Assembly (NCBI RefSeq): GCF_002140175.1
Contig: NZ_NGMO01000003.1
Span: 392,186-428,890, forward strand
Reading direction: 5' to 3'
Origin: Candidatus Enterococcus wittei
GTDB taxonomy: Bacteria > Bacillota > Bacilli > Lactobacillales > Enterococcaceae
Length of the DNA: 36,705 nt
This document shows, in pieces, positions 19,885 to 28,054 of the stretch; position 1 is the stretch's first letter; every line of letters starts with the position of its first letter. The notes under the pieces were generated by a model. That model saw nothing but the letters and a program-made list of their open reading frames with translations, had not been told where the DNA came from and did no database searches. The position numbers and the translations under genes were made by a program.

Positions 19885-20145
19885 AAAAGCTTCGTGCACA
19901 ACCATTGGTAAACGGTGTTCAAAAGCCAGCTCTTTCGGTATTAAGCCGAAACTTGAAAAAATATGAGAAATTATTTCCCCAAGTTCCTTCTTAATACTCA
20001 GAGCTAAACGGATTTTTCACAACCTTAATAAACGGTGTTCAAGAAGCTGATCTTCAATATTAAGCCAGAAAATTGTAAAGTATAGGAAGCTATTTTTCAA
20101 TTTCCTGTCTTAATATTCAGATCAAAGCGCTTCTTTCACGATCTC
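19885..20145. repeat. two tandem copies of a ~120-bp intergenic repeat
   Basis: The motif AACGGTGTTCAA recurs at 19911 and 20031, exactly 120 bases apart, each followed by related text (CTTAATATTCAG-type blocks, ATATGAGAAATTATTT/TATAGGAAGCTATTTTT) and bounded by TTCRTGCACAAC/TTTTTCACAAC. The second copy ends AAGCGCTTCTTTCACGA beside the metQ stop. The same family occurs inverted at 27700-27905. Confidence 0.7.
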
Positions 20146-20993
20146 TACTTTGCGTTTGCATCGACTGGTTTGACGGAGCCTTCCCATTTCTCTTTGATCC
20201 AGTTTTGAACGTCTTCACTGTGTAGTGCATCCATCAATTTTTTGATTTTCTCACTGTCTTCATCGCCTTTACGTGTAGCAATGATGTTGACATATGGTGA
20301 GTTGTCTTTTTCTAATAAAACGGCATCTTCTAATGGATTTAAGCCAGCGCCATAAGCAAAGTTCGCATTGATTGCTACTAGATCACCTTCGTCATTTTGG
20401 TACGTAGAGGCTAATAATGCAGGATCGATGGTATGATTGAATTTCAAGTTTTTAGGGTTTTCATCAATATCGTCAAAAGTGGCTGTTTCTAAATCAACCC
20501 CATCTTTCACTGTGACTAGACCTGCATCTTTTAAGATTGTGATGATCCGACCCCAGTCAGACTCAGAATTTGAAGTGATGATCGTTGCGCCATCTTTCAA
20601 TTCAGAAATGTCATCGATTTGTTTTGAATACAAGCCCATTGGTTCAATATGGACAGCTCCTGCATTGACAAAGTCATAACCTTTTTCTTCGATTTCTTTG
20701 TTCAAATAAGGGATATGTTGGAAATAGTTCGCATCGATGTCGCCTTCTGCTAATGCTTGGTTTGGTAACACATAATCATCGAATTTAACGATTTCTAAAT
20801 CAATTCCTTCATCTTTCAATATTGGTTTCACATGTTCTAAAATTTCAGCATGAGGAGTCGGTGATGCGCCTACTTTTAAAGTAGAATCATTTTCTTTGCT
20901 GGATGAATCACTACTTTTATTTTCGCTCCCACATGCCGCTAAACCAACTGTCAGTAAAAGTGCTGCTGCAAATCCAAAAATTTTCTTCTTCAT
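20145..20993 (-). CDS. metQ: methionine ABC transporter substrate-binding lipoprotein MetQ
   Basis: 282 residues. Signal peptide MKKKIFGFAAALLLTVGLAAC with lipobox LAAC and lipidated Cys21. NlpA/MetQ-family pattern: VGASPTPHAEILEHVKP, DDYVLPNQALAEGDIDANYFQH, AVHIEPMGLYS and INANFAYGAGLNP. It captures methionine outside the membrane for MetNI. A TAGGAGGA site precedes the ATG, 23 bases after metI. Last gene of metNIQ, so under the T-box upstream of metN. Confidence 0.96.
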   Translation of the reverse strand: MKKKIFGFAAALLLTVGLAACGSENKSSDSSSKENDSTLKVGASPTPHAEILEHVKPILKDEGIDLEIVKFDDYVLPNQALAEGDIDANYFQHIPYLNKEIEEKGYDFVNAGAVHIEPMGLYSKQIDDISELKDGATIITSNSESDWGRIITILKDAGLVTVKDGVDLETATFDDIDENPKNLKFNHTIDPALLASTYQNDEGDLVAINANFAYGAGLNPLEDAVLLEKDNSPYVNIIATRKGDEDSEKIKKLMDALHSEDVQNWIKEKWEGSVKPVDANAK

Positions 20994-21016
20994 ATCCTAT
21001 ATCCTCCTATTTCCTA

Positions 21017-21703
21017 TTATCTTTTATCTGTTTTTTTAGTTAAAAAGTCTCCAATTCCTTGAACAATAAATACGATCACTAAGATAATCAATGTAGCGAC
21101 AAATGTCACCGTTAAATTACCACGTTGGTAACCTTCTTGCCAAGCTAAACCACCTAGTCCACCGGCACCGATCGCACCAGCCATAGCAGTGAACCCGATC
21201 ATCGAAATAGTTGTGACAGTCAACCCAGAGATCAATGCTGGAACACTTTCTGGGATCAACACTTTCCAAATGATTTGCCAGTAGCTAGCACCCATTGCAT
21301 CTGCTGCTTCTAGTACACCTGGACTGACTTCACGAAAAGCAATCTCCACTAAACGAGCATAAAAGGGAGCTGCAGATAATACCAACGCTGGGATAGCTGC
21401 TTGAGCACCAAGCATAGTTCCTACAATAGCTTTAGTAAATGGAATGATCAGCACCATCAAGATCATAAATGGCGTGGATCGGAAAATATTACTGATGATC
21501 GACACGATACCATAGATGATCCGTGCATAAGGTTTGTTTTGACGTCCGATCGAATACAAGATCAAACCTAATACTAATCCGATGACCGTCACTAATACCA
21601 TGGAAACTAAAGTCATATAAAGTGTATCGATGATCGCTTGTTTCATTGTTTCCATATTGATTTGACTAAAATCCAAATACGTTTCTGCAAAGCTTTTATC
21701 CAT
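21017..21703 (-). CDS. metI: methionine ABC transporter permease MetI
   Basis: 228 residues with five to six membrane segments and the ABC coupling (EAA) loop EAADAMGASYWQIIWKVLIPES near residues 132-153. MetI forms a homodimer channel for methionine. The start overlaps the metN stop by eight bases, with GGAGGTGAT upstream. Family length is about 220-230. Confidence 0.95.
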   Translation of the reverse strand: MDKSFAETYLDFSQINMETMKQAIIDTLYMTLVSMVLVTVIGLVLGLILYSIGRQNKPYARIIYGIVSIISNIFRSTPFMILMVLIIPFTKAIVGTMLGAQAAIPALVLSAAPFYARLVEIAFREVSPGVLEAADAMGASYWQIIWKVLIPESVPALISGLTVTTISMIGFTAMAGAIGAGGLGGLAWQEGYQRGNLTVTFVATLIILVIVFIVQGIGDFLTKKTDKR

Positions 21704-22730
21704 GGTGGATCACCTCCACCCCAACACCTTGTTCTTTGATAAATGTTTCTGCTTGATCCAACTCTTTTTCCTCTCCTAGCATCAATGTCGTCAATGAGCC
21801 AAATGAGCCATCTTTTGTTTGTTTGATTTTCCCATAAACCACATTGATATCTACATTATAGTGGCGAATAGCTTGGGAAATAACAGGTTCATTGGCATTT
21901 TGTTCATTGAATGTCAATGTCACTAAACGACCATTAGGATTTTCTTTGATCAATTCAGCTAACAGCTCCGTAGATTCCGCTTCAGGTTCGATATCTTGTT
22001 GGACAAAGCGCTTTGTCACTTCTTGTTGCGGATGACGAAATACAGTCAGTGCATCGCCTTCTTCCACGACCTTTCCACGTTCCATGACAGCAACTTTATT
22101 ACAAATTTTGCGGATCACGTTCATTTCATGAGTGATCAAGACGATCGTCAAATTCAATTTTTTATTGATCGCTAATAAGAGATCTAAGACTTCTTCTGTC
22201 GTTTGTGGGTCTAGTGCGCTTGTCGCTTCATCACAAAGTAAGATTTCAGGATCATTGGCTAATGCCCGAGCAATCCCTACTCTTTGTTTTTGCCCACCGG
22301 ATAATTGTGATGGATAGGCTTGACCTCTACCTTCTAAACCGACTAAACGTAATAATTCTTCTGCACGTTCTTTGCGAGTTTGTTTAGGCACTCCTGCTAA
22401 CTCCAAGGGTAATTCGATATTTTCAAGAACTGTTCTCGACCATAAAAGGTTGAAATGTTGGAAAATCATACCGATTTTTTTACGAAATACTCTTAACTCT
22501 TTATTTTTCAATTTTGTGATATTTTGCTTATTCACAATAACTTCTCCACTTGTCGGCAACTCCAGTCCATTCAATAATCGGACCAAGGTACTTTTTCCTG
22601 CGCCTGAATACCCTACGATTCCGAAGATATCGCCTTGCTCAACACTTAAAGAAACATCGTTGATGGCGTGAATCGTCCCGTTTTTCCCGCCAAATGTTTT
22701 CTTGACATTCGTCAATTGGATCAATGACAT
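21696..22730 (-). CDS. metN: methionine ABC transporter ATP-binding protein MetN
   Basis: 344 residues from the ATG at 22730 (MSLIQLTNVKKTF). The frame is open to 22799, but that stretch overlaps the T-box terminator, so the shorter start is chosen. Walker A GYSGAGKST, signature QLSGGQKQR, Walker B ILLCDEATSALDP, H-loop ITHEM. The C-terminal about 75 residues form the NIL domain (GRLVTLTFNEQNANEPVIS...), which in MetN binds methionine and inhibits transport when the cell is full. Length fits the family. Confidence 0.96.
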   Translation of the reverse strand: MSLIQLTNVKKTFGGKNGTIHAINDVSLSVEQGDIFGIVGYSGAGKSTLVRLLNGLELPTSGEVIVNKQNITKLKNKELRVFRKKIGMIFQHFNLLWSRTVLENIELPLELAGVPKQTRKERAEELLRLVGLEGRGQAYPSQLSGGQKQRVGIARALANDPEILLCDEATSALDPQTTEEVLDLLLAINKKLNLTIVLITHEMNVIRKICNKVAVMERGKVVEEGDALTVFRHPQQEVTKRFVQQDIEPEAESTELLAELIKENPNGRLVTLTFNEQNANEPVISQAIRHYNVDINVVYGKIKQTKDGSFGSLTTLMLGEEKELDQAETFIKEQGVGVEVIHHG

Positions 22731-22770
22731 ATCCTTCACATCTTTCTTTTCAAATTTTTCCTGAGGAACA

Positions 22771-22812
22771 AAAAAACTTCCGTCCTCTGCGTTTAGCAAA
22801 AGGACGAAAGTT
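22771..22812 (-). terminator. T-box attenuator terminator ahead of metN
   Basis: On the minus strand AACTTTCGTCC pairs with GGACGGAAGTT (one mismatch), followed by TTTTTTG. It lies directly after the T-box sequence and before metN, as expected for a transcription attenuator. Confidence 0.9.
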
Positions 22813-23053
22813 TAGACTTCCGTGTGACCACCTTGATTCGCTGCTATTTCACAATAACAACCTCTTTCAGTACTTGAACTCTGTCGCATACTGCTGTGCT
22901 GTAACGGGCACTCCCGTAATAAGTTTGCTGATGCTCACTTATTCTGCTCTAAGACCATCTTCCATCTCATTTCTGTTACCCCTTCTCAGCAAATAGGGCT
23001 CTCTTGGAACATCCGTGACATGTACTCTTCTTTTCAAAGCTTTCAATATAGTT
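22771..23053 (-). promoter_or_regulatory. T-box riboswitch, methionine-specific, controlling metNIQ
   Basis: A leader of about 280 bases. The T-box core is on the minus strand at 22834-22820 (AAGGTGGTCACACGG, family form AGGGTGGNACCGCG), followed by the terminator. Upstream is Stem I material with the AGAGAG motif and GAAATGAGATGG, where AATGA fits an ATG (Met) specifier with following purine. Uncharged tRNA-Met would pair with the T-box bulge and allow read-through to metNIQ. The T-box class is secure; the specifier is my reading. Confidence 0.9.
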
Positions 23054-23059
23054 GTTATG

Positions 23060-23088
23060 ATTATATCAGCAGAAAGAATGTGTGTCAA
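23060..23088 (-). promoter_or_regulatory. metNIQ promoter, perfect consensus
   Basis: -35 TTGACA at 23083-23088, 17-base spacer, -10 TATAAT at 23060-23065 on the minus strand. Both hexamers are exact, which fits strong initiation with control left to the T-box. Confidence 0.92.
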
Positions 23089-23107
23089 TCTTTTATCCGA
23101 AGCATTA

Positions 23108-23452
23108 TTATAGCGCTGCGAACTCTTCTGGATCGACGCCTTTGAAGCTTAAGATCCATGCATTCATTTCATCTTCATCATTTAAAATAGCAATATTTTC
23201 GTTGATTTTTTCATTTACTGAAGAAATCGTGCCACTTAGTGGACTGACAAACTCATTGACTGCTTTTTCAGCTTCTACTTCGATCAATGAATCCCCTGCT
23301 TTGTATGTCTTACCTTCTTTAGGCAGATTCGCAAAAGTCACTTCTCCTAATTCATCTTGAGCTTCTTTGGTCAAACCCACACAATATTCTTTCCCATTAA
23401 ATAAAATCCATAGGTTATCTTTTTTCTTTAAGTGTTTCCCAGCCATTTTCAA
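23108..23452 (-). CDS. gcvH: GcvH-like lipoyl-carrier protein
   Basis: 114 residues if translation begins at the TTG at 23452, which has GAAGGAG 7 bases ahead and overlaps the previous stop as TTGA. An ATG two codons later at 23446 is the alternative. The GcvH barrel is visible: WILFNGKEYCVGLTKEAQDELGEVTFANLP, then IEVEAEKAVNEFVSPLSG with the lipoylation lysine at K63, and a short C-terminal helix. No glycine cleavage P or T genes adjoin it. In lactic bacteria such stand-alone GcvH-like proteins are thought to relay lipoate, which is the likely role. Confidence 0.85.
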   Translation of the reverse strand: MKMAGKHLKKKDNLWILFNGKEYCVGLTKEAQDELGEVTFANLPKEGKTYKAGDSLIEVEAEKAVNEFVSPLSGTISSVNEKINENIAILNDEDEMNAWILSFKGVDPEEFAAL

Positions 23453-23805
23453 ATCAATGCTCCTTCGTATGTTTTTTCATTAAATCCAATTGCGACAAGT
23501 TGATTTTCTTTGACGATCAGTGGTCGTTTGATCAGCATCCCATCCGTGGAAAGCAACTGACTTGCTTGGGCGATCGAAAGACTGTCGACTTGGTCTTTGA
23601 GACCAAGCTCTCGGTATTTCATCCCGCTGGTATTAAAAATACGGCGAATTGGTATATCCGAATGCTTCAGCCATATTTCAATCGTTTCAGCAGTTGGCGG
23701 ATATTGGATCATATCAATCGTTTGATACACGACTTGGTGATTGTCAAGCCATGTTTTGGCTTTGCGACAAGTAGAACATTTGGGGTACCAGTAAAAAGTA
23801 AACAA
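23449..23805 (-). CDS. ArsC/Spx-family protein (YusI-like)
   Basis: 118 residues of the thioredoxin-fold arsenate reductase/Spx family. Starts MFTFYWYPKCSTCRKAKTWL with the CxxC pair at Cys10 and Cys13; later blocks IRRIFNTSGMKYRELGLKD and GMLIKRPLIVKENQLVAIGF are typical. It lacks nearby arsenic genes and sits between rodA and the GcvH-like gene, so arsenate reduction is unlikely to be its main task. It may be a thiol-linked regulator or reductase. The start lies six bases after the rodA stop. Confidence 0.88.
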   Translation of the reverse strand: MFTFYWYPKCSTCRKAKTWLDNHQVVYQTIDMIQYPPTAETIEIWLKHSDIPIRRIFNTSGMKYRELGLKDQVDSLSIAQASQLLSTDGMLIKRPLIVKENQLVAIGFNEKTYEGALI

Positions 23806-23811
23806 GTTGCG

Positions 23812-24999
23812 TTACCTCCTTGAAATTTTTGCTGGTGCTTCCTTTTGGTATCTCATTGATAAGATCAAACCAATCCCGATCATGTTTCCTAAAATAGATG
23901 ACCCCCCTTGACTGATGAACGGCAATGGGATACCTGTTAATGGAAGTAAGCCAATGTTTGCCCCGATGTTTTCAAATACATGGAACAATAGCATCATGAT
24001 CAGGCCACTAGCAATGTAAGCATAAAATTCATTGTTTGTATCGAAACAAACTCGTATCATACGATAAATCAAGACAAAATACAAGAAAATGACAAATGCG
24101 CCTCCGATAAAGCCAAAATTCTCACCGATAACCGTGAAAATCATATCTGACTCTCGGACTGGAACATAAATATCACTCACATTAAATCCTTTTCCAAGTA
24201 ATCCTCCCGTTCCAATGGCAAGAAGTCCTTGTGCAGGTTGATAACTCATACCCGATGTATCATGGAAAGGATCTAACCAAGAATCGATTCGGGCGAATTG
24301 GTAAGATTTGAACCCGATATTATAAAGTAATTCTCTACCGCCTTCTGTCGTCACTAAAAAGATCGTACCGCCACCTACGATGACCGCTAAAGCAAAGACT
24401 GGTGCGATGATTTTCCAAGAAATCCCTGACATCAAGAACACACCACCAAAAATGGCTAAGAAAACGAGCATCGTCCCAAAGTCATCTTGGGCCATGATCA
24501 ATGCCAAGACAGGTGCAGTGACAAGCAACATTTTAGCAATCAGCCAAAGATCTGATTTGATCGTTCGTACTTTGACTTGTGTATTATGCTTTGTGACGAT
24601 CAATGCCATCATCAAAATATAAGCGATCTTCATCAGCTCGGCAGGTTGAAACGTCACCGAACCAAAGCGGAACCAGTTTTTTGAACCCGTACTTGCTGCC
24701 AAATTTTGATCATAAAATTTCAATAGCAGTCCCATCACGACTAACCCTAGTCCATAAAGATAAGGCGTAAGTTTCCAGATCCATTTTGAATTGATCCTCA
24801 TAATGATGACAATAGCCAATGATCCGACTAAGTACCAAACCAACTGCATACCAACACCTCTTACGACAGATGGGTGATTCGGATCGTGACTAAGTGCCAC
24901 ATATAAAGATAATAGGCCAATCAAACACAGTAAAAATACCGGTAAGATCACACCATAATCAATTCGATTATCATTCGAAGCTTTTATTTTTTTTTCCAT
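23812..24999 (-). CDS. rodA: peptidoglycan glycosyltransferase RodA/FtsW family
   Basis: 395 residues, about ten membrane segments. SEDS polymerase that builds glycan strands from lipid II with a class B PBP; RodA serves side-wall or peripheral growth. Hallmarks: GSKNWFRFGSVTFQPAELMKI, AQDDFGTMLVF with the catalytic Asp region, YVPVRESDMIFTVIGENFGF, and PLTGIPLPFISQGGSS near the C-terminus. The order (RodA rather than FtsW) is inferred from the motif VPVRESDMIF, the lack of mur genes and its small operon. Start ATG with AAAGGGATG upstream. Confidence 0.93.
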   Translation of the reverse strand: MEKKIKASNDNRIDYGVILPVFLLCLIGLLSLYVALSHDPNHPSVVRGVGMQLVWYLVGSLAIVIIMRINSKWIWKLTPYLYGLGLVVMGLLLKFYDQNLAASTGSKNWFRFGSVTFQPAELMKIAYILMMALIVTKHNTQVKVRTIKSDLWLIAKMLLVTAPVLALIMAQDDFGTMLVFLAIFGGVFLMSGISWKIIAPVFALAVIVGGGTIFLVTTEGGRELLYNIGFKSYQFARIDSWLDPFHDTSGMSYQPAQGLLAIGTGGLLGKGFNVSDIYVPVRESDMIFTVIGENFGFIGGAFVIFLYFVLIYRMIRVCFDTNNEFYAYIASGLIMMLLFHVFENIGANIGLLPLTGIPLPFISQGGSSILGNMIGIGLILSMRYQKEAPAKISRR

Positions 25000-25383
25000 C
25001 TTTCATCCCTTTTCCTAAAAACCATACTGCCCTATATTATAGCTGTCTCGACTTATAAAGAAAAGCCAAAGCAAATGAGATTTGAGAAAAATTAATCTTA
25101 TTTCTTACTTCTAGGTTCGCCCCACTGAACTTATTCCTAAAATCAGTGAGAAAAAATTTTATCTATAACAATAAAACAATAATCACCACTTGTATTTAGA
25201 ACGGCACATTCCTTTTATCAAATCTAAAAATGATGGAGCAAACCAGCATTTCGATAAAATACTGCATTTTATTATCCATTTCTTGTTTTCCACTTTTTTT
25301 ATTTAAGAAACAGCTAGTGACTATTTTCTAAAAACTGGATTTTTTTATTATAAATAACCCTATTTCATCTGTAGAAAAATTTT
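25000..25383. other. intergenic region; one perfect 12-bp inverted repeat
   Basis: No gene or RNA was recognised. TATTATAAATAA at 25346-25357 is the exact complement of TTATTTATAATA at 25384-25395, which covers the LysR stop codon. The minus-strand 3' side is followed by A, not T, so it is not a clear terminator. Confidence 0.5.
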
Positions 25384-26190
25384 TTATTTATAATACTTCA
25401 AAATCTCTTGTCCAACTTCCAAGATACGTTCAGATGTGAGATGGGTTCGTTGAATCAGATAAAAATATCGTTGGTTATCAAGTGGTTCAAAAGGTACGTC
25501 TTCTGGTACTGCTCTTTTTGATAAAATAGAGCGGCCAATCCCTTCTTTCAACATAGCTGCAATCACTTCATTACTTTTAACAACCATTTTCTTTTCTTGC
25601 TTGTTCTTTTCTTCAAAATAACGTTGCGTATAATGGAAAACCCCTGAAGAAGTTTCTCTGACTAACCACAATTTGTTTTCTGGACTCCCTGCTACGACTA
25701 AGTCATCTTCGATCAAAGAGTATCTTTGAACACCAGAGGTTTCTAGTGGCTTCTCAATAAAACCAAAATCCGCTTCATGTTTTGCCACTTGATCCAATGC
25801 ATCATGAGAATTGGCAAAATCAATCGAAAAATTGATTTTAGGGAATTTCGCTAACAGTTCTTTCATTAATTTAGGCAATAAATAAACTGCAAACGTATGG
25901 GAGGCAACAATGCGACACAATTCCTCTTCGTTTTGCTCATCCAATAATTTTTGTTGTGTGTCATCCCATTCTTCCAATAAGACTAATGCCCGTTCATAAA
26001 GTAGATCAGCTTGCTTTGTTGGTTGCATTTCTTTTCGACCATTACGTTGAAATAAATCTACTCCTAACTCTCGTTCTAGTTGTTTGATCTGATTCGAAAC
26101 AGCCGGTTGGGACAAATACAAAAGCTCTGCTGTTCTCGAAAAATTTCTAGTTTCATAAACGACACGAAAAGTTGTTAGTAATTTAAACAT
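25384..26190 (-). CDS. LysR-family transcriptional regulator
   Basis: 268 residues, shorter than the usual 290-310. N-terminal helix-turn-helix TRNFSRTAELLYLSQPAVSNQIKQLERELG at residues 15-44, followed by a linker helix and a co-inducer domain (FAVYLLPKLMKELLAKFPKINFSIDFANS). Divergent from a TDT-family transporter, with a YeiH-family exporter beyond, so it probably regulates one or both. CysL/YeiE-type LysR proteins often accompany YeiH in other bacteria; whether this one is CysL-like is inference. Confidence 0.9.
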   Translation of the reverse strand: MFKLLTTFRVVYETRNFSRTAELLYLSQPAVSNQIKQLERELGVDLFQRNGRKEMQPTKQADLLYERALVLLEEWDDTQQKLLDEQNEEELCRIVASHTFAVYLLPKLMKELLAKFPKINFSIDFANSHDALDQVAKHEADFGFIEKPLETSGVQRYSLIEDDLVVAGSPENKLWLVRETSSGVFHYTQRYFEEKNKQEKKMVVKSNEVIAAMLKEGIGRSILSKRAVPEDVPFEPLDNQRYFYLIQRTHLTSERILEVGQEILKYYK

Positions 26191-26215
26191 CTATCCACTT
26201 CCATAACATAATTTT

Positions 26216-26226
26216 ATAGTAACTAT
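26216..26226. promoter_or_regulatory. candidate LysR operator
   Basis: ATAGTAACTAT, an 11-base palindrome followed by the partial copy ATAATAACTAT, lies 26 bases upstream of the LysR start. LysR proteins bind such dyads and often repress their own gene. Confidence 0.35.
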
Positions 26227-26261
26227 AATAACTATTTGATTTAAATATAACAGAAATCCAC

Positions 26262-26628
26262 TATAATGATAAGTGTAAAGCAAAGGATATGAAAGGAATC
26301 TTCTGCACCAAGTAATCAGACAGAAATATTCAACCTGTTTTTTCATCTTTGTGCTTTATTAGCGAAATATTCTGTCTAGTGCAGTATTCAGACTATTACA
26401 AATCATTTTCTATTTTTGACTAGTCTGATGGATGATCATCCCTTTCACCTCCAAACAGACAGCTTGATGAGTAACGATAGATAGGTAGATACTACATGCG
26501 ATTTGTTTATTTCCCGTTAGATGTCTTACAATTTCTTCGTAACTATCAATTTTTCCCACTATCTAACGTTACTCTTAAAGCCTGTCTACTTCTATCAAAT
26601 CATAATCTTAGAAAAAGGGAGACTGGCT
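26262..26628 (+). promoter_or_regulatory. promoter and long structured leader of the TDT transporter gene
   Basis: TATAAT at 26262-26267 is a perfect -10 with no recognisable -35, as expected for an activator-dependent LysR target. If used, the leader is about 355 bases. It contains nested hairpins: CTGCAC...AGACAGAAATATT at 26303-26330 against AATATTCTGTCT...GTGCAG at 26366-26384, and GAGTAACGATAGATAG at 26469-26484 against CTATCTAACGTTACTC at 26559-26574 (one mismatch in 16). Function unknown. Confidence 0.5.
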
Positions 26629-27597
26629 ATGAAACACTTCTTAAAAATTATTCCTATTCCGATTTGTGGAATGATTCTTGGTTTAGCTTCTTTGGGAAAT
26701 CTTTTCAAAGATTATCATCTTATCCCATTAGGTAATTTCATTGGTGCGATCAGTACCATTTTGATCCTTTTAATGTTTGGTAAATTATTTCTCTTGTTCG
26801 AGCATACAAAACAAACGTTACATGATCCAATTATCGCATCCGTTTCACCAACTTTTACAATGGCGTTGATGGTCATTTGTACGTACTTCGTTCCATTTAA
26901 AGAAATTGCTCCTTTCGTTAAATTCATTTGGCTATGTGCAGTGCTCTTCCAAATCGTCTTAGTATTCTATTTTACGTATCATCATGTCATCAAAGCGGAT
27001 CTATCGATTGAAGCCATCTATCCAAGTTGGTTCATTATCTATGTTGGATTTGGTGTAATCACAGTCACAGCTGGAAACTTTTTACCAGTACTTGGAAAAA
27101 TCTTCTTCTGGATCTCGCTAACTTGCTATGCATTCTTGTTGCCGATCATCATCAAACGAATCTTTTTCGTTAAGAACATGGCACATCCAACACTACCATT
27201 GATTGCGATTCTCGCAGCGCCTGGTTCTTTGTGTTTGACTGGCTACTTAAAAAACTTTGTACAACCAAATATTTACTTAGTTTTATTACTATTTGTTATT
27301 TCACAAGTCTTGTACTTTATCGTCCTAGCTATGTTGCCACATTTGTTGTCTCTTGACTTTTATCCAAGTTACGCAGCATTCACATTTCCATTGGTCATCT
27401 CAGCGACCGCTTTATTTACGACCGTTCGTTATTTCCATACATTAGGCATTCCAACTGGTTTATTAGATGCCTTGAAAGTAATAGAATGCTTAATCGCTAC
27501 AGGAATGATCCTATACGTATTTGGACATTACCTACGTTATCTAATCAAAGAACATCGTAAAAACAAACCAATCATGACAAAAGAACTAATCGATTAA
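26629..27597 (+). CDS. TDT-family transporter (TehA/sulfite exporter-like)
   Basis: 322 residues from the ATG at 26629, which has AAAGGGAG 7 bases ahead; the frame is open from 26521 without a ribosome site. About ten membrane segments. Features of the tellurite-resistance/dicarboxylate (TDT) family include KIIPIPICGMILGLASLGN at the N-terminus, YPSWFIIYVGFGVITVTAG, AAPGSLCLTGYL and YPSYAAFTFPLVISATAL. Family members export sulfite, C4-dicarboxylates or other anions; the substrate here is not clear. Pairing with a YeiH-family (sulfate/sulfite-type) exporter suggests sulfur anions. Confidence 0.8.
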   Translation: MKHFLKIIPIPICGMILGLASLGNLFKDYHLIPLGNFIGAISTILILLMFGKLFLLFEHTKQTLHDPIIASVSPTFTMALMVICTYFVPFKEIAPFVKFIWLCAVLFQIVLVFYFTYHHVIKADLSIEAIYPSWFIIYVGFGVITVTAGNFLPVLGKIFFWISLTCYAFLLPIIIKRIFFVKNMAHPTLPLIAILAAPGSLCLTGYLKNFVQPNIYLVLLLFVISQVLYFIVLAMLPHLLSLDFYPSYAAFTFPLVISATALFTTVRYFHTLGIPTGLLDALKVIECLIATGMILYVFGHYLRYLIKEHRKNKPIMTKELID

Positions 27598-27645
27598 TCT
27601 TTTACTATATGAGTTGCGACTTGTACAACTCCCACAAATATGCCG

Positions 27646-27688
27646 AAGAATCCGAAAATGATTTTAGACATTTTCGGATTCTTTTTTT
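27646..27688 (+). terminator. rho-independent terminator of the TDT transporter gene
   Basis: GAATCCGAAAATG, 8-base loop, CATTTTCGGATTC and seven T. Perfect 13-bp stem, 48 bases after the stop. Confidence 0.93.
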
Positions 27689-27699
27689 AGGTTGTAAGA

Positions 27700-27905
27700 G
27701 AAGGGAGCTGACCTGAGCAGTAAGAAAAAATCTCAGAAAATAGCTCCTCATATTTTGTGAGATTTTAGCTTAGTGCTGAAGGTCCCCTTCTCGAACACCG
27801 TTTATCAAGAAGTTGTGAAAGAAGCGTTCTTCACTGAGGCATAAGGAAGGAACTTAGGAAATGCCCCCTCCTATTTTATGAGATTTTAACTCAGCGACTT
27901 GGATT
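27700..27905. repeat. second locus of the ~120-bp intergenic repeat, inverted
   Basis: Contains GAACACCGTTTATCAAGAAG at 27793-27812, the reverse complement of the AAACGGTGTTC motif at 19911 and 20031, with TTGTGAAAGAAGCG and AAGGAAGGAACTTAGGAAAT blocks matching the other locus. Again about two units in tandem. It lies between the TDT gene terminator and the YeiH gene. The bases 27906-28054 hold only the YeiH leader. Confidence 0.7.
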
Positions 27906-28054
27906 TTTAGATCAGATCAATGATTATCCAATCTAAACATTCTATACACGCTCTATCTACCATCCTCAAAATTTTGTGTTTTATTAAAAAAGGATTTAAT
28001 GCTAATATATTTTAGAAATTATTTTTACTATTGTTTATGAAAGGACTCAAATCA

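Noticed and set aside
22731-22799. MetN N-terminal extension
   Set aside because: The extra 23 codons overlap the attenuator hairpin and lack family similarity; the protein starts MSLIQLTNVKKTF.
25346-25395. LysR gene terminator
   Set aside because: A perfect 12-bp inverted repeat covers the stop codon, but the transcribed strand has A, not T, after the stem.
26496-26735. 79-codon frame overlapping the transporter start
   Set aside because: Lies in the structured leader, has no ribosome site, and overlaps the better-supported TDT gene in another frame.
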